Source: Turnera subulata
Taxonomy: Eukaryota; Streptophyta; Magnoliopsida; Malpighiales; Passifloraceae
Reading direction: 5' to 3'
NCBI GenBank assembly: GCA_028386065.3
Contig: JAKUCV010005594.1
Location: forward strand, 1-64,000
DNA length: 64,000 nt
Shown here piece after piece: positions 48,497-60,522 of the stretch. Each line of letters begins with the position of its first letter. Position 1 is the stretch's first letter. The notes under the pieces were generated by a model that saw only the letters and a program-made list of their open reading frames with translations, ran no database searches and had not been told where the DNA came from. The position numbers and the translations under genes were made by a program.

Positions 48497-51400
48497 ATGC
48501 TGTCCAGTTCCTCTTCCCTGCTCTCCCTCACTAAGCCAGAAATGGCCAAAACACCGATTTCTCTCCTCCTCTTAAGACGCCGTCTGACTCTCACCTCCCA
48601 AAACACTTTATCCCCACCGTTACTATACCTACTCACCCTTAAACCCTACTCCACTAGCACTTCCTCCTCCTCCCCCTCACCGGACCCACCAAAACCCACC
48701 TCTCTCTCCGCCCGCCTGAGCTTTGTGTTCGACCAAATTGACGCCATCCAACGTGACCGTGCAGAAAACGACCAGACCCTCCAGCGAATCCGCGCTTGGC
48801 GCCAATCCAGAACCACACCCGCGCCGCAACCAAACCCCGCCGAAACAACTCCTATTAGCATCCAGGCCCAAAACCCAGAACCGAAAACCTCTCAAGATGA
48901 GATTTTGGAGCCCGGGTCCCACCTGGTTGAGGCCGGGTCGGTGGACTTGGAAGGGCCGGTGCAGGTGGAGGTGGTGCACCCCTGGCCGGAGTGGTTGGAG
49001 TTGATGGATAGGCTGGTGCAGCAGAACTACTTTGACCACAAGAGGAAAGATGAGGACAGGTTGGTGGAAAGATTGGGGCTTGATGTGCAGGATGGTGGTA
49101 GTAGTGGTGCTGCTGATTTTACTGGGGTTGATGAGGTTGGGATTGATTTTAAGAATTTCAAGACTGTGCAGACAGCTTGTCTCAATTTTGGAAAAGACCG
49201 GTTCGATATCATGAGGTTTGTTGCCTTCTTCTTGTGGTGTTCTTAGTGTCTGTATTATGGTTTGATAGACTTTTTTTAACTTTAGTTACTGTTAGCTCAT
49301 GTGCTAGAGGGATGAACGGTTTGCCATTGGTTTTGCAATGGTACTTTCACTGAAGAGTTATGCTTTTGGCTACTTGGTCTGGTTATTGCCCTGTTTAAAG
49401 AGTGAAGCATATATAAACATGTGCATTGGTTTTCTTAATCCACTGAGTTTTGGCTTTACTGTTATCGTTTGAATGTTGACATGAGCAACCATTTGTCAAC
49501 GTAGGTTTACAATTGCTCGTGCCTTATATTCCATGATGCGCCACTTTTGCTTAGAATATGACGAGGGGTATCAACTGCTTTCAGGTCATTGTCGAGAAAG
49601 GATATTCAAGTTTTGGTTGGTTATGGATGCCCAAGTTCAGACAAGAAGGTTGTTTTCTCTTCAAAACTTTTGAGGAAGTATTCACACCTTGATGAAGGGG
49701 ATGTAAGTGCTACATTCTTAACTTTCTACAGCATTGCATCTTCTGAAAATCAATCCTAAAAATCTACCCTTTTTTTTCTTTTCTGAATGATAAGAAAAGA
49801 ATACGGAAGATGGTTTGTTAGTTGTTGGCAAGATGCAACAACATGGCAACTCTGGTTGGTGCTATTTCACCTTCACTATTGGAAGCTTGGAACCTAGTGT
49901 CTATAACTTAAGTTCTTGAGAACTCTTTTCTTTTTTCCTTTTACCAATTCCTTTAATATATTTATCAATTATTTGGTCCTGGCTAGTAAATGGTAAAGAT
50001 GGCTTTTCTTTTTGCAATCTTCTGAACTTGTTAAACTTACAAATGAATGTTCAAACTATTCTTCTCATATGCTTTCTTGGGATGGTGTGCACGCATATGA
50101 CTTAGAATCATCAGATGGTCCAGATGGTGGGCTGTAATGTAATTGTCTGCTAGAAGCATAAATTTAGACCTCAGTAACAAGAGCAATAAAAAATTCTTGG
50201 TTCTCTTTTTCCAATTATTGTTACGTATATATGGTGATATTGGTTATTTTTAGCTCAGTCCTGTCCCCTTTATATTTTCGTGCCTGAGACAAACCAGATA
50301 ATGCATCCAATTGGTTCATTCTATGCTATGCTAATGCATTTTGAGGATGACTGCTCATTGGTTTCAGGTTTGTAGCAACTGCAGTTTGAGGAGCTCCTGT
50401 GAAAGAGCTTATCTGATAACAAACAAGGAGGATGAGGCACGAACTGTTGATGTCATGAGGGTTCTGTTAACTTATGGTTTTGATCCTATAAATGGATCAG
50501 TGATGAACAAATCTCTACTGAAACAAAAATCTGTCAAAACTGTTGTTCGCAAGTTACTTCATGAGGTTGTGAAACTGAGCGCAGTTCCAATTGATCCAAA
50601 CCTTCCTCCTCCCGTGATTAAGAAGCCTCCTCCAAAAGTCAAGCAACCTCCTCCACCTCCAAAAAAACGAGTTGGTCGTGACGATGTTGAGATGAAGAAA
50701 GGGGATTGGCTTTGCCCCAAGTATGCTACTTCTTTAAGAGTGAATTTGCTCATGGAAAATAAATTTAGCTTGTCATTGATGCCTGATTGCTAAATCTGAA
50801 AGGATGAATATACTTCTAACTGAAAATAGGTTTTGTAAACTTTGTACTGTTGGCTAGATATTTAAATTCTAGATCCCGTTCTTTGGGCTCTATTATTCAA
50901 TTAGGAATAGGCATGGTACTTTGTTCATCCTTTGAAAATCTCCACCACGGAAAAGATCTATTTTGAGGAAGAATCTTATCATAGGTTTCTAGAAGCTAAA
51001 ATGTTCTGAACTACTACATACTCGTCTAATGTAATAATATAATCTTGGATGATGAGAATGCTGAATAATTGTCTCAGGTGCGACTTTATGAATTTTGCCA
51101 AGAATACAGTGTGCCTACAGTGTGATGCGAAGCGGCCTAAGAGACAGTTGCTTCCAGGAGAATGGGAATGCCCCGAGTAAGCTATTCTCTCAAATAATGT
51201 ACCCTTACAGTTTGTCGCTATGCAATCTGATTGGCTTGTACGTTTATCATCGTGTGGTGGTTATAAAGTTTGTGAACTCTTTGTCATGCTTTTTGCTTAC
51301 TGCATATGCTTGTTTCGGTGCTATGAGCAGGTGTAACTTCTTAAACTATAGGAGAAATATGGCATGCTTTCATTGTGATTGCAAACGTCCACCGGATGAG

Positions 51401-52546
51401 TTTTTGGAAAATAAACTGGAAGAAAAGCAGCACCATCACAGGGCAGGGTTGGAGAAAGTTCCTAGCCGCAAAGAAGTTTCTAATGCCTGGAACTTTGATT
51501 TCGATGATAATGAATCTGATGGGGCAGATGTTGCTGCCTTTGAATATGCAGATCCTGAAGCGAGAATTGATGATTTTCGTTTAGGTAACCAAGCTGGAGG
51601 ACGGAATTTTAGTGGGCATGAAGATGGTTTTGAAAGAGCAAGCAGAACGAGGGTCCATCACAGAGAATATCCCGATCCTGATCAGGATAGACTTGGAAGA
51701 GGTTTTGATGATTTTGATGATGAAGATGATGTTGACAGCTATGAAGTAGATACTCAAAATAATAATCCTGCATGGAGAACTCATCAAAAAGAGTTTTCTG
51801 AAGCTGAGAATTCAGAATCAGAAGATATTGAAGATTTTGATAGCAACGTGCACATACGTGGTCGGAAAGGGTCCTCATCTTATGATGGACGGTCTAAACC
51901 CATGCGCAAAAAGGCAGCTTTCTCCAGCTTTGGTGATGAACTGGAATCTGATTTGGATGAAAATGTTCCAGCTCATTCCAAATGGAAATCCAGCCATGTT
52001 GCTGATGCTAGACATGGAGGCAGAGCCCGAAGGCCAACAAGTTTTGGGTCAGATGAAGACCTTGATTCTGATATTGAAGATGATTTTGATTCCAGGAAGC
52101 AGAAACAGGGCAAATGGGTATCTGGTACGAGGAAATCTCATAAAAATTCTGATCTAGAAGATGATTTATTTTCTGGATCAGAATCTGAAAGCAATCACAT
52201 TCGTTCTCGGGGAAGGAGGACAGGAGGGAACAGAATGGAACACAGTAGGAAATCTGACAATTTTAGAGGCCGCAGTGATTATGAATTTGTAAGAGATCCA
52301 GAGGTAAGATCCAAGAGTAAGATGCGTGGCAGATCAGGTGGCTCTCATGGTAATAACAGAGGATTTCAAGGTAATGATGATGTTGGATGGAGAATGAATA
52401 GAAGAGGTGATGATAGGAATAATTTCAGGGGATCAAGACGAGAAGGATTTCGTAAAAGGAACGGTGGAAGGTCTAGTGGATTTGATATGGACAGAGATGT
52501 GGATCCTAGTGAATTTAGAAACAGCCGCCGTGTTATCGAAAGGTAA
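48497..52546 (+). CDS. organelle zinc-finger (OZ/VAR3-family) RanBP2-type protein, 834 aa
   Basis: Exons are 48497-49215, 49585-49702, 50368-50720, 51078-51176 and 51331-52546, all GT-AG with matching phases. The N-terminus is rich in Ser, Arg and Leu without acidic residues, a likely mitochondrial or plastid presequence; a second in-frame ATG at 48542 could equally start translation. The conserved middle (about residues 150-380) includes PEWLELMDRLV and KTVQTACLNFGKDRFDIM, known from plant OZ proteins. Two RanBP2 zinc fingers (CX2CX10CX2C) lie at about 394-411 (CPKCDFMNFAK) and 428-446 (CPECNFLNYRR). The C-terminal 370 residues are a disordered acidic then Arg/Gly-rich tail. OZ1/VAR3 and OZ2 act in organelle RNA editing or intron splicing; length and presequence suggest OZ2, but I assign only the family. 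Confidence 0.85.
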
Positions 52547-53643
52547 TCTAATCCAGGAATTACTAGCTCAGCAGCATTTTGCAGACGGTTCATTGTGACT
52601 GCAGACAGCTAAATGTTGTGAAATGAACTGGTTATGCCTGTTCCTTTCTGTGAAGACTATGACTGTGAGCCAATAGTGAAGGCATATGGGCTGGTAATCT
52701 GCATAAATAAGCCAGCAGGGAGCCTTGGATAGCTGACAGATTGGTAGTTGCTGTCAGACTGGATAGCTGACAGACTTTTTTATTTGTATACTGGGATAAT
52801 TTAGATGTGACTAAGAAAATAAGAAGGCCAATTTAAATACCAATGTACCACTGAGAATTAGAAGGCCCAAATTGAAAGGCATGAAGATCCATCAAAGAAA
52901 ATTGTTTTAATTGAAAATCTTTTGTCTTTGCAAGATTTAATAGAAAATCTTTAAATCATTCAAAAGTATACGGCTGCATTAAAAAAAAAAGGTTATTTGT
53001 ATACATATTTTAGAACGGATGATGCAGTTGCATTGATCATTGCAGCTTATCATACGGTTGATTAGATAGTCATGGTCAAAGAACATATTATCCCTTGAAC
53101 ATTCATTTATTAATTAGTACTTCTAAGTTCTAACACAAGCCATTGAACTCCTCTTAAAATTCTTATTCACTTACTTATCACTAACTTAACCAAAAGCAAA
53201 TAAGGTGACAATGATGGGCAGGATGACCTAGGGCATGACTACCATATATTGGATCATGGGTTACAACCAACCATCCCTGATCCTGCCTAGCCAAAATGTG
53301 AAGGCCTTCCTGCTTGTTTACCGCCTCTCATCGGAACCCTGTGGCAAAAAAGAGAACTCAAAATCAAAAGCTACTAACTAGCCTGAAAACAAACAAAAAA
53401 AAAAAAATTGTCAAGTAATGAAATGACTAAAATTTTCATGCCCAGCCATAGAAAAAAAGAGCCTATGCATGAATTCTTTGCTTTTAATCAATTCCTAGAG
53501 GAATTGCTGTAGATTGGCTGCAAAACAGCCCCCAAAAAAAATCCAGTTGTGTTGTAGGTAATCATGAGGAGTCTTATTATACATATATAACCCATGGTCA
53601 TAGGTGCCAAGTTTACAATAATGCGAGATATTCCAACTTTGTT
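52547..53643. other. intergenic between convergent genes
   Basis: Downstream of two genes that point towards each other; it must contain both 3' UTRs. A 21-bp phrase around GGATAGCTGACAGA occurs twice near 52730 and 52765. No coding region seen. Confidence 0.4.
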
Positions 53644-54674
53644 TTAATTAAAAAAAGTTGTTACCTTCTCAATAATCAAGCTCAAAATCCCACTTGGACC
53701 AACTTCTGAATGGTACAATGACCAACAAGAGATTTTGTCATCAACATGAAACCCACTTTTGATGGTAACCTGAAGCCAACCGATCTTCTCCAATTTGAAG
53801 CTCTTATTTGCACGTTCAAAATTCATTGTGACCCAATTTGTATGGTTTGGAGTATAAATCTCAATTTCTAGTCCTTTCCTGGCAACTTCAAGCAGCAACT
53901 CATCTGATAGACCTTTAAAATGCTTCTTTGTATCTCCAATTATAACTAAACCCAACATATCTTCTTGGCTCAAGGTTTTAGTGAACAAATATTGTATTTC
54001 ACCACCGACTGGATAGTGTTGCACTTGTTTAGGTTGAGGAGGATTTTCCATGCTCTTCTGTGCTCAAGTCTTTGGCCTATATATCAAGAATGATATTAGC
54101 ACCTCAAAGTTAGTTGTTTAATTAATATATACAGACAAAGGGGCAATATTTTGCTTCAATGAACTTAAGAAGAATTACATGACTCATAGATAGATAGGAT
54201 TTGGAAGAATAAATGTGACCTTATAATGGATGCTCATGAGAATAATCAGTTGATGATATAGCCCTCTCATGTCATTTTCATGTCTGATTTGCAAGTCCTA
54301 TACAGTAAACTATTTCTTTTCTTGTATAGGCTTTCAAATGAGACATATCATAGAAGAACAGATTATCAAAACTTTAACAGTAAAGAGGGGAAAAGCTATT
54401 CCTAAAAGTAGCAAATATATGACAATGAAGAGAAAGAAATCATGTTCAAAAAAAAAAAAAAGAGAAAGAAATCAGTGTTTGAATATCCATATAGTACTTA
54501 GTTACATACCTTATAATTAAAGAAATATTTGCAGCCCATAGAATAATAACTTAAGTATTGAGCTGCGGATGCAGGCAAAAAGTGTGCTCTTAAGTTTCGC
54601 ATTGCATTTTTGTGCAGTTGAGCAGCAAGAAGGGCACTGTTTCCTTCAGGAAATGATAAATTCAGTCGCTCCAT
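53644..54674 (-). CDS. B3-domain-like protein, two exons, about 192 aa
   Basis: Exon 1 (54674-54510, 55 codons, begins MERLNLSFPEG) ends with a canonical AAG/GTATGT donor. Exon 2 (54057-53644) begins after TTGAGCACAG and keeps phase 0. The second exon has the spacing of a plant B3 DNA-binding fold (here about residues 75-180): LFTKTLSQEDM near its start, NWVTMNFE in the middle, then KLEKIGWLQV and a DD before the last strand. Conservation is weak, so it would fall with short REM-like B3 proteins. B3 proteins are nuclear transcription factors. An alternative is a single-exon gene from the ATG at 54051. A TATA-like TATATAGG lies in the intron, not upstream of exon 1. The join is inferred. Confidence 0.5.
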
Positions 54675-55177
54675 GCTAAAGGTAGTGTTGGAAGAAAAAA
54701 AAATTAATCATGATTCATAAGATATATAAAAAAAGAGACTAATTAATCCATTATAAGAACTTAATGAGAAAGAAAGTTTATTTCAAATTAGGCAAGAAAT
54801 CTCTATAAGGAGCAAAATCTTTGAAAACGCTTCCGTAAGAAATGCTCAATAAGAAATATTCTAAATAAACATTTTCTTTTTTTGAGAAACGAATATTCTA
54901 AATCAACATAGTTTGATGGTAATGAAAAAATCGATTTCCTGTGAAAGTTTCTCTTTAAAATAGATAAATAAAATTCGATTATTATATTCTTAAAAGAAGA
55001 AAATAAAACTAATTTCATCACCAGGATTTTCCAACTTAATAAACTCTTTGAGTTTTCAAATGCTGGTAATAATCTATTCAAAAAAAAATGTTGATAATAA
55101 TATCCAATAAACTCTGAGTTTTCATTTTCCTTCTCCAAAATTTCCATTGTACACATGAATAGTTAATTGGACTAATC
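54675..55177. other. 5' flank of the B3-like gene, no gene seen
   Basis: Very AT-rich sequence. One minus-strand open frame of 117 codons (55156-54803) is rich in Lys, Phe and Leu and looks like a by-product of base composition. Confidence 0.35.
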
Positions 55178-55575
55178 ACATTTTTCTTGTTTGTGTTTGT
55201 CGTTTTTGACATTTTTCATCCTTGTGTTGAATTTTCGAGATATTTTTCAGATTTTGCCCATTTTTCACACAAAAAATGCTGACGTGTTAATTTTTAAATT
55301 TTAATTTTGGGAGATGGGGTGAATAACAGTTGATGGAAACATGGGTGTTTTTGTCATTGGCAAAACGAAAAAGAGTGGTGTGATCCGGGTTGGGTGTTTT
55401 CGGTTTAGTGTGGGCCCACAAAGCTGAGGTGTCGAGCATTTTGAGTGCGAAAAATTGGTGAAAAATGAAAAATGCCCCGAAAATTCAACACAATGATGAA
55501 AAACATCCATTTTCTAACATAAGTATAAAAAATATTTAAAACGACAGATACAAGGATGAAAAAAAATTAATTAAT
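55178..55575. mobile_element. ~400-bp TIR element (MITE-like)
   Basis: The left end contains TTTTTCATCCTTGTGTTGAA followed by TTTTCGAGATATTTTTC. The right end has its inverted match (GAAAAATGCCCCGAAAATTC then AACACAATGATGAAAAA). The outermost parts match more loosely. GACTAATC lies on both sides (55170-55177 and 55576-55583), consistent with an 8-9 bp target duplication. No coding capacity. It lies just outside the copia/LINE stack. Confidence 0.6.
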
Positions 55576-55977
55576 GACTAATCGGTTTTGTCCGGAGATT
55601 GGCCAAGGAAGAAATAACATAAGAGAAATAAATGTGGACAATAAAATCTTTAAACTAGTGGAAATAATAAAACGAAGGACACATCCATAAATTAAGAACA
55701 ATGTTACGAACACATTCAAAAATTAAAAACTCATGATCCTGAAAAATAGAGTGCGGTCTCAAATGGAGCAGCCATGGCACAGTAATTGCAGCTGTGTGAC
55801 TCATTCGGCTAGAAAAGAAAATTAAAGAAGAATTTTTTTTTTTGGTACAACGGAATGGCATAAAGAACCCTAAAAAAAATAAAAGAAAAAAATCCAACAC
55901 ACATTACGAGAGAGAAAAATAAAAGAGACTCACACAGCCATAATTAAGATGCAAATTAAATTAATAGTATAGGAACT

Positions 55978-58379
55978 TTGAACCTATGTATTTTATTTAT
56001 TTTTTTTTGTCGGAAGTGATAAAAATTCATTAATGATAGAAATCGAGTACAACATACCTAGTAGAATAACAAAGACTGCTAAACACAAGGGAAGGAACAT
56101 AATTAAAAGCCACACACATGAAGATGGACCATGAATACAACATGATTGCTCTTAGAGAACTTGTTAAAAATGTTAAAAATCAAACTAGGGAACTTGTAGC
56201 TACCCATGGACGGGAGGACGGTCTATCCGCATAAAGCAGGACTAGCCCCAAATAGCAAACAAGTTCGGTTACGGTGGTCGGTAGCTATCGGCCTTATCTC
56301 TGAACCACGAGCAAGCCAAGCAATAGCCATCACCGGAGAGACGGAAGAAAGCCAATATCCAACCTTGTGAGTAAACACTGCACAAAACGTTCCATACTGC
56401 ACACAACAAACACAACAATTTGACATCGAACTAAAAAGGCAAACAAAGGTAGCTTTGGGGTATCCAGAGTAGCACGATACTGGTAATATGCTATTGAGCT
56501 TACAGAAGGCTCTCATTGTCGCAGGTTGCCCCAAACCGCGACAGTTCCACACAATTGTATTCATTTCTGACCTTGTGGCTGTTGGCCAGCCACCACCGCC
56601 GTCGACTCAGAAATTGGAGAACTAGCCACTTCTAGGGAAAGGGATTTGATATGAGAAGCATTTGGTTCTATCTCTAGATTTCTCTCATTGGAGGGGAAAG
56701 AAACCGGGGATGCAGAAGCTCGCAGCCTAGCCTGCTTCTTAAGAGAGAGCCTATTGCTTGGAGGAGGGGTTGGAGTTAATAAAGCTCCCGGCCTAGAATT
56801 GAAAAGGCTAGTCAGAGGTGTTTGTGTTGTGCCTTGCTCCAATGGATCAGGGCCTTGTAAACTGGGCTTAAGTTTTTTTGCCGAGCTATGACGAGGTTGG
56901 GCCAGCCTCTTCTTTGAAGAACCAGGTGGATGTGTGGTTTGAGATGTCTGTAGGAACGGGGTAGGTTGAGGATTGGTAGGCAGCATCGAGCAACACGCCA
57001 GCCCCGCATGCTCCTGATTCTGCTCTCTCCTAAACACCAAATTTGAAAACAACTCTTTACTGACAGGACCCCCATAAGAGCTGCCATCGACTTTTGGACC
57101 CGCACTGTCCATAACTTCCACTTGCTTTGGCTGTTGGTGGATGTCACGCACCTCCTTCCCAGGGGTCTTCCTCCCATGTTTACTGGACTCCTGATGGCGA
57201 CCTCCTCTAACAGTCAAGAGTTTAACAGAACTCTTGGAGGCTCTGAGTTCATATATTTGGGGAATGGGCACCGTACGAACTGTTCCTTTCATCTTATCTT
57301 CAGAAAGAAATGGACACTCCTTCTCAACATGTCCCATTCGAGCACAGTAATAGCAATAATCCACAAGGTTCACGTATTTAAAGGTTACCCAAGAAGCAGA
57401 ATCATCTTGGCTCTTACTCAGGAAGCCAGTAGGCAGTGGATTTGCAGTACTGACTAGGACTTTCATTTTAAAAAACTTGCCCCAAAATGGGGAATTGTCA
57501 GCAGGTAAATCAACGTCCACTACGGAGGCAAAGAAGGTACCTATCATTGTAGCTTTTCGGCGGGTCATTTGTCTTGGAGGCAAGCCCGACACTTGAACCC
57601 ACAGCTTCACATGTTCAAAATCAATGGCCTGAAGCTCCACGGTAGCCAGCCATTCTTTTAAGCAGAGGAAATGACCCCCAAAGGACCATGGTGAGCCAGT
57701 AAGAACTCTTTCCTTCTAGTGAGAGAGGAGAAGTGAAAAACGCAGGTATTGTCTGAGACCTCCAACACCTTCACTGGTAGTCTTAGATTCCAAATTTTGG
57801 GCAGAGCCTCACCAATCACCCTTGTCGAGAACCTTTTGAAATCCGCCACCAATCTGCCAACCAAGACTAGGGATTCCACCATAGGGACAACATTATCATC
57901 TTTCCAAAGCTCTAGAACCGGGCAGATCTCCCGATCTGGACTAACTTCACGTACAAATGACATGAGTACACCCACAAAGAGATGGGGAAAAACAAGACTT
58001 CACTGCTCAGGAGAGTAGGAAGACACACCTTTATCCGGGAGGGAAAGACAAAGATCAGAAAAACACCAGACCAATGAAGAAGATAGAGAGGAGGGTGGTA
58101 GTATACTTGGTATGCAGAGGCTATGGTGTTTGGATGTATGGAGGAAGAGAAGTTTGGGGAAAATGGGAGCTCTCTCTCTGTCTTCTTGTTAGGCTATTCC
58201 TTTTAACAAGCTCATACGTGAGGAAACAATGATTAAACAGATCTAGTTCTATGTGGTTGTAGTGTTTGATGTGTGGTTGTCGGTGAAGAAATTTGTAGAG
58301 AATTTGAGAGTAGAACACGCGCCATCACGCGCCACCCCTCACATCATTACTAACGCACGCTTGAACCTATGTATTTTAT
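55978..58379 (-). mobile_element. LINE with internal deletion, 19-bp target-site duplication
   Basis: The body is 55997-58360 on the minus strand. TTGAACCTATGTATTTTAT occurs perfectly at 55978-55996 and 58361-58379. A T-run at 55999-56008 is the poly(A) tail. ORF1 is nearly whole (58018-56561), but ORF2 keeps only its first ~20 codons (MNTIVWNCRGLGQPAT at 56564) and then joins 3' end sequence. The element is 2.4 kb rather than the usual 6 kb, so most of endonuclease, reverse transcriptase and RNase H are absent. It inserted into the 3' LTR of a copia element. Confidence 0.92.
56561..57975 (-). pseudogene. LINE ORF1, gag-like (DUF4283 and CCHC knuckle), frameshifted
   Basis: The first part (57975-57658) encodes the DUF4283 beginning (VGRLVADFKRFSTRVIGEAL). 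A frameshift near 57650 passes to a second frame (57640-56561) with LKLWVQVSGLPPRQMTRR-like sequence (here HVKLWVQVSGLPPRQ) and an intact zinc knuckle CYYCARMGHVEKEC (CX2CX4HX4C). A basic, Ser/Pro-rich tail follows. The stop overlaps the ATG of the ORF2 stub by four bases. Apart from the frameshift the protein looks well kept. Confidence 0.85.
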
Positions 58380-60522
58380 GGAGCAAATGAAATGATTTCA
58401 TTTAATATACCTAAAGCAGCTGGATGATAAGCAAAAGAACGTGACTGGAAGTAAAGAAGGAGACTTTCTAGGGATCTAAGTACATGGTAACCCTTATCAC
58501 AATCACAGCTAAGCTATACACAGCTAACATGATCACAATGATACAAATCCTATCATTATCCAATACTCCCCCGCAAACTTAACCAGGTGTTGATCCAAGG
58601 TTTAGTTTGTTCTTAAGCTGCACAAAATGACTTGTTCCTAGTGGTTTCGTCAGTATATCAGCTAGCTGATCCTCACTGCCAATGAATTGCGCTTCAAGGT
58701 TACCGTGTTTAACCTGCTCTCGGACAAAGTGGAAGTCTATTTCAACATGCTTCGTCCGAGCATTAAGAACAGGATTATGACTCAAGAACGTAGCGCCGAG
58801 ATTATCACACCATAATATAGGTCTGGTAGCAGGCATACCAAGCTCTCGCAACAGGTTTTGTACCCACAACAATTCAGCAGCGCCATCGGCGAGACTCTTG
58901 TACTCTGCCTCTGTGGAAGACCGGGCAATAGTGTGTTGCTTGCGTGATGCCCAGGTGACCAAATTCCCTCCGTAGAACACAAAATAACCGGCTGTGGACC
59001 GTCAATCATCCTGACTGCCAGCCCAGTCCGCATCAGTGTACACCTGAAAATCTGTGGCTGTTGTTCGGTGGATCTGCAAATCGGTGGTTGGACTATGTTG
59101 TAGATAGCGCAATATCCTCTTTACAGCAACAAGATGTGCTTCGGTGGGTTGGTGCATGAATTGGCTGACTTTACTCACCGGTCGAGTTATAGCAAGATAC
59201 TGAAGAGTGCCAACCAAGTGTCGATAATGTGTGGGGTCAGACAACATTGTACCTTAATCTTTTCGCAAGGTTTGAGCAACAGACGCCGGAGTAAGCACCA
59301 CTTTGCAAGCTTCCATTCCAGCCCGCTTTATCAAATCTCTGGTATATTTCTCTTGGGTCAGAAAAAGCCCTGTCGATGTGTATTTTACTTCAATACCCAG
59401 AAAGTATCCCGGCCTGCCAAGGTCCCTTAGTGCAAACACCTTATTGAGCCGACTAAGCAACTCGTGGAGAAACACTGGATCATTGCTGGTTACAATAATA
59501 TCATCCACATAAACAAGCAAGTAAACACAGATGTGGGATTGCCGAAACAATAATAGTGAAGGATTAGTTTTTGAAACTAGAAATCCCTGGGATATTAAAT
59601 AAGAACTGAAAACGAGAGTACCAGGCTTGTGGAGCCTGTTTCAACCCATACAACGATTTATACCACTGACAGACATGAGTGGCCGAGCTCGATCAACAAA
59701 TCCAGACGGCTGTACCATATATACCTTTTCCTGTAACACACCATGAAGAAAAGCATTACGTACATCCAATTGCTTAATAATCCAGTTTTGAGAGAAGGCA
59801 ATGGACAGAACAAGCCAAATTGTGGCTGGCTTCACAACCGGGCTGAAAGTCTCACAATAATCCAGCCCTTCCCTTTGATGAAACTTTGCAACCAACCTAG
59901 CTTTGTACCTCTCAATACTTCCATCCTGCTTCCGCTTAACACGATATACCCATTTGCAACCTACTAAATTGACACCAGATTTTGGAGGAACTAAAGACCA
60001 AGTTTGGTTTTGAGCCAGAGCATTGATTTCTTCAACCATGGCCTCACGCCATTCACGATACTTGTTAGCAGTGGAGAAACAATTTGGTTCATCAATGGGG
60101 GTTGGTTTAACTTCTGCCATATGAGTAGAGGGAGGGTACCTTTTGGGTGGTTGCCTATGTTCTCTAAGTTTCATGGGATGGTGTGGTTTCGGTGGACTTG
60201 GTATAGGAGATATGGTTTCTGGAGTTGTGGTTTGTGAAGATTGTGGTGATAATGACTGTTGGGTTGGAGAAACAAATGGAGTCTCATCAGTGTTTCTTGC
60301 CGACAAAGTGGATGATTGTGGTGTACAAGGAGTCTGGTGCAATATTGGCGAGGGGGGCTGAACTGGATTGGTAGGAGATGGTGAAATTTGATCGCGAGGA
60401 TCAAGCTGAGGAGTTTTGGGTGATGTCAACACTAGTTGTGAGGCAGATTAAGAAGTCTGAGCAGGGAAGAAAACTGATAAAGGCACAGTTGTCCAAGTAG
60501 GTGGTGGCGACGGCAGGGGCGT
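58380..60522 (-). mobile_element. Ty1/copia pol 3' part and 3' LTR fragment
   Basis: On the minus strand from 60522: a Pro/Ser-rich linker, reverse transcriptase (60110-59254) with [21 protein letters not shown] and catalytic YVDDIIV, then RNase H (59100-58580) with [22 protein letters not shown] and ADILTKPLG. The polypurine tract TTTGCGGGGGAG ends at 58566 and the LTR starts TATTGGATAATG. The LTR is interrupted at 58361 by the LINE and resumes below 55996; its far end is not defined. Lesions: stop near 60450, frameshift near 59640, stops near 59250 and 59000. Upstream gag, protease and integrase are cut off by the gypsy LTR at 60523. Confidence 0.9.

Noticed and set aside
48646..49039. Minus-strand open frames opposite the first exon of the OZ-type gene
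   Set aside because: They are shadows of the GC-rich presequence exon; the plus strand has proper splice sites and recognised domains.
2501..60000. CRISPR arrays, bacterial operons or plasmid-type origins
   Set aside because: None seen; all coding evidence is of spliced plant nuclear genes and eukaryotic transposons.
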